A DNA stretch of 64,000 nt. Origin: Pedobacter zeae. Lineage in GTDB: Bacteria > Bacteroidota > Bacteroidia > Sphingobacteriales > Sphingobacteriaceae. This document shows, piece after piece, positions 19,201 through 25,939 of this stretch. Position numbers and translations under genes: made by a program. The notes below the pieces were generated by a model. It was not told the DNA's origin. It did not search any database and saw nothing but the letters and a program-made list of their open reading frames with translations. Where the stretch lies: positions 1,083,874 to 1,147,873 of the forward strand of contig NZ_JACIEF010000003.1 in NCBI RefSeq assembly GCF_014196715.1, given 5' to 3'. Position 1 is the stretch's first letter. Each line of letters opens with the position of its first letter.

Positions 19201-19411
19201 CCGGACCATCAAGCCATTTTTTTACTTCTGCATACAATTCGGGGCTGGCCAGGTAAATGGCATCCTGTAATTCGCCCGATTGGTACCGATGGTATATTTC
19301 CTGTATAAAAGCACTGCGGTTTTCTATTTTGTTTAAGGCTAAAACCGTATTTATGCTTTTGGCAGGAAGGCGCATTAAGTAAAAATCAAAAGGCTTGATG
19401 TTGTTTCCCAT
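16250..19411 (-). CDS. lanB: Class I lanthipeptide dehydratase (LanB, full length)
   Basis: A 1053-residue protein with both LanB parts in one chain. The N-terminal glutamylation domain has MRLPAKS near the start, RMGTRATPYGLFSG and later IPRLSSAHNYN. The C-terminal elimination (SpaB_C) domain starts near WTYVKIYCGSKWAE, with FFLRYHDPEGHLRIRF. By family knowledge it glutamylates Ser/Thr of the precursor using Glu-tRNA and then eliminates to dehydroalanine or dehydrobutyrine. Unlike some Bacteroidetes clusters where LanB is split, this one is fused. It follows the REC-only gene by 12 bp. Confidence 0.93.
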   Translation of the reverse strand: MGNNIKPFDFYLMRLPAKSINTVLALNKIENRSAFIQEIYHRYQSGELQDAIYLASPELYAEVKKWLDGPADAVNDKLLVTLYKYLLRMGTRATPYGLFSGYHTGEVTEKASELKLKEPGGRLTQYTRLDMNYISELVRSLLKNDAIKGKLIFTVNNSLYKIGGVYRYFEYKFINKKRHYYVVAIKHSRYIQCLIEKASAGASYQFLLDALTQLNLNIDEAKNYLDSVIDAQILVSELEPTVTGDEFYKKLIHILKSNNPDHSSIPALTAIENHLLGPKDFVKTCNEVHHIIKENFPLSHAKDLVQTDLHIGMDHNHINSGVMDILAAEMQSLSVLNENKTPARIKNFIKKFTERYEDQEIELLEALDNDAGVGYDKAGTGNNNHAPLIDDLVLNSTASVKNISWTSYRELVFNKFLESSKNQGSPVVLTDNDLNGIRKKEQQQIPSTFYAIGNFVSRSTESLDNGDFKFNLSACCGPSALPLLARFAQNDTFLTQKLKECALFEEKYLDGAVIAEIVHLPDSRVGNILQRPQLREYEIPFLGTSSLPNDQQMPVSDLMISVSNNEIKLRSKRLNKMVIPRLSSAHNYNNGIAVYKFLCDLQHQHGAYNINWDWGILNDQPYLPRVEYKHFILSRARWKITPDVYAEVKAIDTAQQLNLFLAKYKLPTKVVSIEGDRELLIDFTSVLGLELLTQNLKKNTVILYEFLHEDDHALMLDNAGEAFINEVIIPFRKAEPAEKQVNHMAVNTHHLPRKFNLGSEWTYVKIYCGSKWAEKILTDYMLPLVNTLTQEGRIEKWFFLRYHDPEGHLRIRFLHPDQPETMANIVSRINDGLKQLAEERIVHKIQYDTYKQEVERYGTNTMTFSESVFYHDSKAIINFLNMIEGDEGEYYRWLFAARSIDLLMGDFGLGNEQKLKLASRMQQAFFSEFGGNAGLTLQLNNKYRTISKALNGFLNGDDDTEEVADAVNLFKIRSAENIKDYDAIRTEYALLHPDLDLDAELAEILPSYIHMSLNRIFVTKQRMHELVIYHYLTKYYQGILARNKQKTLTPNLY

Positions 19412-19423
19412 AGTTCGAGTTTT

Positions 19424-19792
19424 TTATTTTACAGCTTTGAGCGGAATAACTTTATTAAGGCTATTTTTAAAACTCTCAAGAGAAAATGGTTTAAACAATA
19501 TGTCCCGGGCAAACTTTAAATTATACTCATCTAAATGTTTGTGAGAGAGCGCCGTAATAACGATTATAATATAGTCTTTAATCTTGAGTTTCGCAATCTG
19601 ATTAATATCGCCACCCCTAAATTTGATGTCCAAAAATAAGATATCGGCCTTATGCATGTTTAAAAGACGTTCTAAGCCCTGCATGCTACTTACTTTTCCC
19701 AATAGAACAAGCTCATCACATTGCGAAATATATGCTTCTACCTGCTCCTGGGCAAGCGGTTCGTCATCTAGTATAATGCAGTTGAATTTCAT
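19424..19792 (-). CDS. REC-only response regulator, no output domain
   Basis: The ATG at 19790-19792 gives a 122-residue REC domain. An in-frame TTG at 19796-19798 would add two residues and overlap the lanC stop. It has Asp9 and Asp10, phospho-acceptor Asp55 in LFLDIKFRG, Thr80 (VITAL) and Lys101 in LFKPFS, and closely resembles the REC half of LytTR regulators such as the one at 14608. No LytTR domain follows, and the next gene starts 12 bp later. It is encoded between lanC and lanB, which is unusual and suggests it competes for phosphate or regulates through protein contacts. Confidence 0.85.
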   Translation of the reverse strand: MKFNCIILDDEPLAQEQVEAYISQCDELVLLGKVSSMQGLERLLNMHKADILFLDIKFRGGDINQIAKLKIKDYIIIVITALSHKHLDEYNLKFARDILFKPFSLESFKNSLNKVIPLKAVK

Positions 19793-19794
19793 GA

Positions 19795-21003
19795 TCAATG
19801 GAGCCAGGTAAATTGATTAATCTTGTAACGGTCTGAAGTGGATTGCATAATCGTTAAGGCAATGCCGATTAAGCCAAAGTTTAAATCGAGCTGCGCATTA
19901 TCGTACTCGCCAAAGAAAAAGGATTTAAAGCCTAAATATTTATTCCGCCCGGTGGCGTACGAGGGAATTTGCGCTTCCCAGTAAGCCGAAGCTTTTTTAA
20001 ACGCTTCAATTCCGGTAAGCTCATAAATCCTGCTGTAAATTAAACAGGGCGAACACACTCCGTACTTAACAGAGGCATCATTTAAAAAGGTTTCTTCTTT
20101 TGTTTTCCGCTTAATGGTTGCGAGCGCAATCTGTATACCTTCTGCCAGGTAATCTTCTTCCTTTAAAATTTGGGCTGCCCTGATGATGGCATAGCTCGTA
20201 CCAATATCGCCATAAACCAGGCAATGATTAATTATTTTTTCGGGCTCTTTAATCCACAATGGAAAAACGGAGGTAAATAGCTGGCTGTCCATGCGATTTT
20301 GGAGCAGAAATTTTAGACCGTAACGCATTAATTCAGCACATTTTTCGGGTTCAATGCCTGCCTCGCTGGCCGAAGATAAAAAATTGAGTACCATGGCACT
20401 TCCATGCGCCAAACCTGTATAAACCCTGGGCTCGCTAAAATAATGCGTAGTCCAGAAATATCCGTTAACCTCATCACCTTCTTTTAATTCATCAAGTGCA
20501 TGAAGGATCTGCAATACTGCTTTTTTAGCAACAATTGATAATGATGACCTGTTAAGGAGGTAGAAACCAATTCCTATGGCACCTTTAGACATGCCAAAGT
20601 TACGCTCGGCAATATTTTCTTTCACCCTTCCGGCCAGTAAATCATCAATCTGCCGCTTAAATGAGGTATAATCTTCTTCTATATGGCCTTCGTTTTCTAA
20701 ATAAATCAGCAGATTGCCAAATTCGGCAATATCTAGGTAGTAGTTTGAGGTTAGTGTAGATTTATACCTGGAAGGGTTAAGGTCATCAAAGGCGGCCTCC
20801 AAAAACCGTTCGGCAGCGGCATAATAAATTTCATTTTTTGTATAACTGGCATACAAACAGTTTAACAGGACGGCCCCGCCCTTACCATGCCCCACGCCAA
20901 AATTAGGTAGCGCATCGAGCGCATGTTTGTTTACCAGGTCAACAATCTCTGGCAATAGTATTTGTGTATTAATTTTTCCCAAGTTCTTAGAAACAGCTTC
21001 CAT
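19795..21003 (-). CDS. lanC: LanC-like cyclase with atypical zinc site
   Basis: A 402-residue protein with the LanC alpha-toroid pattern: repeated GxG motifs (GHGKGG near 40, GAIGIG near 141-146, LAHGSA near 198-203, VYGDIGTSYA near 263-272, NFGLIGIAL near 375-383). The general-acid/base His200 of the LAHG motif is kept. The three expected zinc ligands are not: the usual WCYGD is LVYGD (Val263), and the usual LCHG aligns with VKYG (Lys313, Tyr314). Nearby Cys261, Cys317 and Cys320 might substitute. The family normally activates Cys with zinc and adds it to dehydroamino acids. The gene starts 2 bp after the receptor gene. Confidence 0.8.
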   Translation of the reverse strand: MEAVSKNLGKINTQILLPEIVDLVNKHALDALPNFGVGHGKGGAVLLNCLYASYTKNEIYYAAAERFLEAAFDDLNPSRYKSTLTSNYYLDIAEFGNLLIYLENEGHIEEDYTSFKRQIDDLLAGRVKENIAERNFGMSKGAIGIGFYLLNRSSLSIVAKKAVLQILHALDELKEGDEVNGYFWTTHYFSEPRVYTGLAHGSAMVLNFLSSASEAGIEPEKCAELMRYGLKFLLQNRMDSQLFTSVFPLWIKEPEKIINHCLVYGDIGTSYAIIRAAQILKEEDYLAEGIQIALATIKRKTKEETFLNDASVKYGVCSPCLIYSRIYELTGIEAFKKASAYWEAQIPSYATGRNKYLGFKSFFFGEYDNAQLDLNFGLIGIALTIMQSTSDRYKINQFTWLH

Positions 21004-21005
21004 AA

Positions 21006-23420
21006 TTATAATTTTAACCTTCCCAGCTCATCGCTGTTACTGTTTGTTTGTACACGCCTGTCTTTACCAATCTTGCCAAAATTGTATCCAAAGGCAATTC
21101 TTGCTCTTCGCGTATCTACCCGGTGTATACTTTCTGTTATTAAAGGAACAATATTGGTAGACAGGAGCTGATTGTTTTTGTAAAAAATATCGCTTACATC
21201 AAACTTGATAAACCCCTGGTTATTAAATATTTTCTTCCTGATCCCGGCTGTTACATTCGAGTAGCCTTCGTAATCGTAAATGCCCGAAATGGTCGGCGAT
21301 TCATAAGCGGCAGACAGCTCTGCAGAAACAGTAGGCGAAATTTTAAAGGTATGGTTCGAACTAATGGTAAAATAATACTTCTCCCTGATCATAATATTGG
21401 CATTCGCTACCGGATCAGGGAAGCGGATATTCTGGTAATAGCCTGATAGGCGGTTATTGCTATTCCACCAGCTGGCAAACTTGATGGGGAAGCCAAAGCT
21501 GGCACTTACCAAATGGTTTTTTAAGAAATTTGCTTTTGTTTTTATAAATTTTAAAGAATTCTGATCGTATAAAATGGTGCTCATAATCGCTTCTTCAGTT
21601 TGAGTATATGCAAAACGGAGGCTATATTTTTTGTATAAGTTAGACCATGTAAAAGCATGTTGGTACTCTGGCCTGAGCAGCGCATTTCCCCTGGTAAGGG
21701 TATAGTTATCAATGTAAAGCTCGTATGGAATCAGGTCGTCATATGAGGGGCGGTTAATGGTTTTGGCATAGGCTAATGATGTGGTATAATTTTTAGTGAC
21801 CTTATAATCTGCCCTGATGTTCGGAAACAGGTTAAAATAATTAGAATCTAAGCCCATTACCACCTTGTACTGGGTATATTCGCCCCTTAAACCCGCCTGA
21901 AAGTTAAATTTTCCTATTTCGTAATTCAGGTTAAGGTAAGCTGCCGGGATCTGTTCCTTGTAGCCCAGGTTGTTAAAAATACTACCGGCTTCCTGCCATT
22001 GGTTATTACTAAAATTAGCAGGGTTTTGATGACTGTTATTGCTGGTGTAAGTATATTTTAAACCACCTTCTAGTTTAAATGCCGGATTGATATTTTGAGT
22101 ATAATCTAATGAAGTGGTATAGATATCGTAATTAGATGATGCCCTGTTCCTGAACAGTGAAACCTCAGGGTTTGTAGCCCCGTTGTTAAATTTATCCTGG
22201 TTAAACTGTTGGTTCTGGTTGCTCATGTAATTGGTATAGTTGGCTGTAAACAACAGGTTAGAGCCTATCGTGTCTAAATCGAGTTTGTAAAATACATCGT
22301 AATTGGAAAAATCTACTTTAAGATCCAGGTCATTGAAAGTATTAACCCTGCTCGAACTGCCTGGTTGGTTGATCAGCGCATTTACATCGCCTTTTCCATA
22401 CATGTGTGCTTTTACAAAAGTATAATCAGCACCAATGGTACTCTTTTTATTGATATAATAATTTAAACTGGCATTGATACTTCCATCGGCGGATGCGCCA
22501 TCAGAAATATCTACCGTTTGGTTAAAATCACCTACCCGGTTTATGCCCTGAAACAGTATCCTGTTATCGTATCCTTTTTCGATGTGGCCATGTTTTCCAT
22601 AACTGCCGTTCAAAGTAAAATCGTATTTAGGTGCACCGATTCTTAAGCCGGCGTTTGCACCACCCCCAAACCGGTAACCCTGGGTCAGGTTTCCACCGGT
22701 ATTGGCTGTCCAGCCAATTTTTTTGCTTCTTTTGGTGTGAATTTCGATGACTCCACCACTGGCGCTTGCGTCATATCTTGATGATGGATTCGTAATCAGC
22801 TCTATACGATCAATCTGATCGCCAGGTATAGAACTTAAAATATTGGATAAGGTTGCATTGGGTATTTTTTTTCCATCGAGGATAATCAATACATTCGATT
22901 TTCCTTCCATAGTGATATTGCCATTGCTCATCTGTACGGAAGGTGCCATGCCGATAATGCTGTAGGCATCGTTGCCCGCTGCAAGCACACTTTCGCCAAC
23001 ATTTAATATAATCCGATCTGTTTTTTGCTGTATAAAAGATTTATTGCCTACAATTTTAACTTCTTGCAGGTTCTGAACATCAGCGTTCAGGGTAATTTCG
23101 CCCAACTCTACATCTTTGTCGGCGGTCAATACAATTTTTTTTGTCGATTTAACAAAGCCCATATTATTTAATATAAGCATGTATTCGCCAGGCTTTGCTT
23201 CAACACTAAATAATCCTTCCAGGTCGGTAATCGCACCTTTTACCAGTGCGCTCCCCCCGGCATTCCATAATGCAACACTAGAATAGGGAATCCCCTTTTT
23301 TTGATCGTCGATAACCCTTCCTTTTATTTTTCCCTGGGCATATGCGAAATTAATGCCTGATAATAAAAAAAGGATTAGGAGCGTTAGATACGGGAAGTAG
23401 GTTTTTTTTCTCTTTTTCAT
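21006..23420 (-). CDS. Outer-membrane beta-barrel receptor in the lanthipeptide operon
   Basis: An 804-residue protein with a Sec signal (residues 1-28), an N-terminal carboxypeptidase-like Ig fold (about 32-115), a TonB-dependent plug with VLIILDGKK and IELITNPSSRYDASASGG, and an outer-membrane beta-barrel of the OMP_b-brl_3 type to the C-terminus. It is a paralogue of the 59.2 kb protein (shared IELITNPSS[RK]YDAS motif). Being between the precursor genes and lanC, it could export the product through the outer membrane, give immunity, or import it back. Position is the only evidence for those roles. It starts 48 bp after the precursor gene. Confidence 0.88.
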   Translation of the reverse strand: MKKRKKTYFPYLTLLILFLLSGINFAYAQGKIKGRVIDDQKKGIPYSSVALWNAGGSALVKGAITDLEGLFSVEAKPGEYMLILNNMGFVKSTKKIVLTADKDVELGEITLNADVQNLQEVKIVGNKSFIQQKTDRIILNVGESVLAAGNDAYSIIGMAPSVQMSNGNITMEGKSNVLIILDGKKIPNATLSNILSSIPGDQIDRIELITNPSSRYDASASGGVIEIHTKRSKKIGWTANTGGNLTQGYRFGGGANAGLRIGAPKYDFTLNGSYGKHGHIEKGYDNRILFQGINRVGDFNQTVDISDGASADGSINASLNYYINKKSTIGADYTFVKAHMYGKGDVNALINQPGSSSRVNTFNDLDLKVDFSNYDVFYKLDLDTIGSNLLFTANYTNYMSNQNQQFNQDKFNNGATNPEVSLFRNRASSNYDIYTTSLDYTQNINPAFKLEGGLKYTYTSNNSHQNPANFSNNQWQEAGSIFNNLGYKEQIPAAYLNLNYEIGKFNFQAGLRGEYTQYKVVMGLDSNYFNLFPNIRADYKVTKNYTTSLAYAKTINRPSYDDLIPYELYIDNYTLTRGNALLRPEYQHAFTWSNLYKKYSLRFAYTQTEEAIMSTILYDQNSLKFIKTKANFLKNHLVSASFGFPIKFASWWNSNNRLSGYYQNIRFPDPVANANIMIREKYYFTISSNHTFKISPTVSAELSAAYESPTISGIYDYEGYSNVTAGIRKKIFNNQGFIKFDVSDIFYKNNQLLSTNIVPLITESIHRVDTRRARIAFGYNFGKIGKDRRVQTNSNSDELGRLKL

Positions 23421-23467
23421 AGTGCTGATGATATAGGGTAGTTTTATAAGTAGACAGGTAGGGCCAG

Positions 23468-23638
23468 TTAATCGCTGGGAGCGTTCAGTTCTCCTTTAAT
23501 GGGGCCTTTACAGGAATCTGCCCAGAAAGAAAACCCGGTTGCATTCCTTTCCTGAATATCTTTTAATTGATTTTCAGTTAGTTCTGCGATAATTTGTTTT
23601 TCTAATTGCGCTTTATTTGATAACTTTACCTTTTTCAT
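23468..23638 (-). CDS. Putative lanthipeptide precursor 1 (56 aa)
   Basis: Not in standard ORF lists because of its length. The ATG at 23636-23638 gives a 56-residue peptide. The leader (MKKVKLSNKAQLEKQIIAEL) closely matches precursor 2, including the LSxKxQLxK pattern. No GG is seen at the expected spot; it has ERNATG instead. The core has FWADSCK (Cys43), matching CWSDSCK of precursor 2, and few other Ser/Thr residues. It would supply one Cys for ring formation. It precedes the outer-membrane receptor gene in the same operon. A hairpin (TACCCC and GGGGTA, 23673-23692) lies in its 5' leader. Confidence 0.75.
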   Translation of the reverse strand: MKKVKLSNKAQLEKQIIAELTENQLKDIQERNATGFSFWADSCKGPIKGELNAPSD

Positions 23639-23723
23639 GTCAATATGATTTAAATCTTATCGTTTAGGCCAATACCCCAGAGCATTGGGGTAACATTAAC
23701 TGTGAGAATTGATTTTGATTAAT

Positions 23724-23757
23724 AAAGAGTGCGCCGGGTCTAAGCGGCACACTCTTT
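23724..23757 (-). promoter_or_regulatory. Hairpin between precursors 2 and 1 (possible partial terminator)
   Basis: AAAGAGTGCGCC (23724-23735) and GGCACACTCTTT (23746-23757) pair perfectly except for one C/A mismatch, giving an 11-bp stem with a 10-base loop. No long T run follows on the minus strand, so readthrough is likely. It starts right after the precursor 2 stop codon. Such sites often lower expression of downstream modification genes relative to the precursor. Confidence 0.55.
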
Positions 23758-23766
23758 AAAGGTTTT

Positions 23767-23940
23767 TTAGCCACCTATTTCTTCTTCAACAGAAGCTTTA
23801 GTGTTATTTTTGCAAGAATCTGACCAGCATGATAATTCAGCTGCGTTTCCACCTTCAATTTCTTTTAATTGATCTTCGCTCAATTTTGAAATGATTTCTT
23901 TGTCTAATTGTACTTTTTCTGATAAATTAACTTTTTTCAT
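23767..23940 (-). CDS. Putative lanthipeptide precursor 2 (57 aa, GG leader)
   Basis: The ATG at 23938-23940 gives a 57-residue peptide. The leader (KKVNLSEKVQLDKEIISKL, then SEDQLKEIEGG) is a textbook Bacteroidetes class I leader with a GG processing site at 30-31, which the C39 exporter could cut. The core contains SCWSDSCKNNTKAS with Cys38 and Cys43 and several Ser/Thr, so one or two rings are possible. It shares WxDSCK with precursor 1. It is the best supported substrate of the LanB/LanC pair. A stem-loop follows its stop codon. Confidence 0.85.
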   Translation of the reverse strand: MKKVNLSEKVQLDKEIISKLSEDQLKEIEGGNAAELSCWSDSCKNNTKASVEEEIGG

Positions 23941-24057
23941 GATGTTTAATTTTTTAATGATTTAATTGATTTGATTAACTTGTTTTCCCATTTAATTACT
24001 CTAACCGGTGTGAGTATTATGCTGGGTTTATTAATGCTAACTACAGGGCCAGTGCAG

Positions 24058-24237
24058 TCAGTGATTAAACTTTTGGAAACTGCCGTTGTTCTGATCGAAC
24101 TGGTTACGGTGTTCTTCTTTTAAATAGTGAAGAAATTGTTCTTCGCCCCCGCCACCCAAGATCATTCCTAACTCATCATCCATAAAGGGGCGAAAATCTT
24201 CTTCATTACTTTCTGGGTTAAATTCATATTTTTTCAT
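24058..24237 (-). CDS. Small GG-motif peptide without Cys (59 aa)
   Basis: The ATG at 24235-24237 gives a 59-residue peptide. A charged N-terminal part (MKKYEFNPESNEEDFRPF) is followed by LGMILGGGG (27-31), a GG-type cleavage site. The remaining 28 residues (EEQFLHYLKEEHRNQF and on) have no Cys, one Ser and no Thr, so LanB and LanC have little to act on. It could be a leader-processed signalling peptide exported by the C39 transporter and sensed by the nearby LytS kinase, or a substrate of a different kind. It is transcribed with the other precursors. Confidence 0.65.
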   Translation of the reverse strand: MKKYEFNPESNEEDFRPFMDDELGMILGGGGEEQFLHYLKEEHRNQFDQNNGSFQKFNH

Positions 24238-24259
24238 AATGGATAATTTTTTTAAGTTA

Positions 24260-24412
24260 TTAAATTGCGAAACCTGTCATGGTTGTGGTCATGGTTAGCG
24301 TGTCACCTATAACAGTATTGTCTTTGTTAGCTATGCCACATTTAACATTTTCACATGTGATGATTTCTCTTTTCAGTTCTAATTCTTCAGTGTTGTTTAG
24401 GTTGCGTTTCAT
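24260..24412 (-). CDS. Putative Thr-rich precursor peptide (50 aa)
   Basis: The ATG at 24410-24412 gives 50 residues; an upstream ATG at 24505 would add a 31-residue stretch unlike any leader. The sequence starts MKRNLNNTEELELKREIITC and continues with Cys20 and Cys25. The end is dominated by Thr (GDTLTMTTTMTGFAI), so many dehydration sites follow two Cys. There is no GG. The ELELK segment loosely resembles the FNLD-type LanB recognition box. It is the first gene of the operon. A role as a lanthipeptide precursor is plausible but not certain. Confidence 0.6.
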   Translation of the reverse strand: MKRNLNNTEELELKREIITCENVKCGIANKDNTVIGDTLTMTTTMTGFAI

Positions 24413-24895
24413 AATAGTTTTTGTTTGTTGTTTATGATACAAACATTCACTTTTGATTTTATTTCCTAGAATATATTCGACCAAATGATAGGTTTTCATG
24501 ACCAAATCAGAGATATATCACACATTAATAATTAGCCTGATTTGACTTTCTTATCATACGGCGCGTATGGCGATTTAAATTAGAGCCGGAAAGATGGGGA
24601 TCTGAGGTATCGTTCCCAGGTATTTAGCCTCTGGTTCATGGGCGATAGCCTGAATATGCTTACCAGTTATTGCGCTCTCTGTAATTTATTTTTAATAACA
24701 GCAGGCTGTACAGAATCGATAAATACATTGCTCCTAAAGGCTTCAATCGTGTATACCTGATGGTTTTCTCTTCGCGCTAAGGGAGAAAAGATTTCAATGT
24801 ATTTTGATTAGGATGCACTAAGTATTACGTTTATTTCCTCTGAGATGAGGACATTCGAAAAGAGTGAGAAAAGTTGAAATTTATGAGACGGGCCA
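24413..24895. other. 483-bp spacer between the peptide operon and thiF
   Basis: The right part holds no convincing gene or terminator. Near the peptide operon there is a perfect inverted repeat CATACG-gcg-CGTATG (24555-24569), about 145 bp upstream of the first peptide gene, which could be a regulator site. No TAnnTTTG promoter with a good -33 box is evident. Confidence 0.4.
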
Positions 24896-25939
24896 TTAAT
24901 AATGAACTGATAAGCCTCCTGTTAAACTGTAAACCTCACCTTCATAACTTTCTTTCAATACCTTTACGGCCATTTTGCTCCGTTGCCCGGTTTGGCAGTA
25001 ACAAACTACTTTTTTATATGGCGGAATACTGCTCAGCGCTGATGGTAATTCATATAAGGAAATATTCACCCCTCCGATATGGTTTTCTTCGTGTTCATAT
25101 TCTTCACGCACATCAATTAAAAAAATCTGATCGGGAGCTTCTGAAAGCCATTGATTTAAAGTCTTTTTATCGATTTCTTCCGAGGTTTGCATTACCTTTT
25201 GAGGTTTTGCGATGAAGGTTTCCCTTTCTTGTGCAATCTTGAATACAGATACCGTATTGTTCAATGCGTCAATCGTCATTAATTTTCCTGAAAGATTTTC
25301 GCCGATATTGCAGATCAGTTTCAGGGCTTCATTGGCCATGTACAAACCGATTATTCCAGGCAAAATGCCTATTACCCCGCCCTCCACACAGTTGATGTTT
25401 TCGGTTGGTGGTGCAGGGTAAAGATCCCGGTAATTTGACCCTCCATGATGGTTAAATACCGCAACCTGACCTTCAAATTGTAAAATAGAGCCAAAAATGA
25501 GTGTTTTACCCAAACTTACACAGGTATCGTTAACCAGGTAACGAGTGGTAAAATTATCTGAACAATCGATTACCAGGTCGTAATCCTGGCAAATATTCAC
25601 CGCATTATCTGCCTTAAAACGTTCGTGGTATACCGTGAACGCCACATGTGGATTGAGCAATTTGAGTTTTGCTGCGGCAGTTTTTGCCTTTGACAAGCCG
25701 ATATCGGTGTGATTATATAAAATCTGCCGCTGCAGGTTGCTCAGTTCTATCACATCATCATCTACAATTCCGATGGTGCCAACACCGGCTGCGGCCAGGT
25801 ATTGCAATACCGGACAGCCCAAACCGCCGGCGCCAATTACCAATACGGTGGCTGCTTTTATCTTTTCTTGTCCTTTTAAGCCTAATTCAGGCAAAATCAT
25901 CTGCCTGTTATAGCGGTTCAGTTCTTCTTTTACTAACAT
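24896..25939 (-). CDS. thiF: ThiF-type adenylyltransferase with C-terminal rhodanese domain
   Basis: A 347-residue protein. The N-terminal E1-like fold has the nucleotide loop VLVIGAGGLGCP and the IELSNLQRQILY stretch, then the region that adenylates the ThiS C-terminus. The zinc-binding CxxC of MoeB is absent (YRDLYPAPP), as in many ThiF proteins. The C-terminal 100 residues form a rhodanese domain with active-site Cys in CYCQTGQRS, ending unusually early after GGLSVHY. The fusion would both activate ThiS and pass sulfur to it. It is the last gene of the thi operon and overlaps thiH by 7 bp. Confidence 0.9.
   Translation of the reverse strand: MLVKEELNRYNRQMILPELGLKGQEKIKAATVLVIGAGGLGCPVLQYLAAAGVGTIGIVDDDVIELSNLQRQILYNHTDIGLSKAKTAAAKLKLLNPHVAFTVYHERFKADNAVNICQDYDLVIDCSDNFTTRYLVNDTCVSLGKTLIFGSILQFEGQVAVFNHHGGSNYRDLYPAPPTENINCVEGGVIGILPGIIGLYMANEALKLICNIGENLSGKLMTIDALNNTVSVFKIAQERETFIAKPQKVMQTSEEIDKKTLNQWLSEAPDQIFLIDVREEYEHEENHIGGVNISLYELPSALSSIPPYKKVVCYCQTGQRSKMAVKVLKESYEGEVYSLTGGLSVHY

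Noticed and set aside
24413..24505. 31-residue N-terminal extension of the Thr-rich peptide
   Set aside because: It does not resemble a leader, and the internal ATG at 24410-24412 is better placed.
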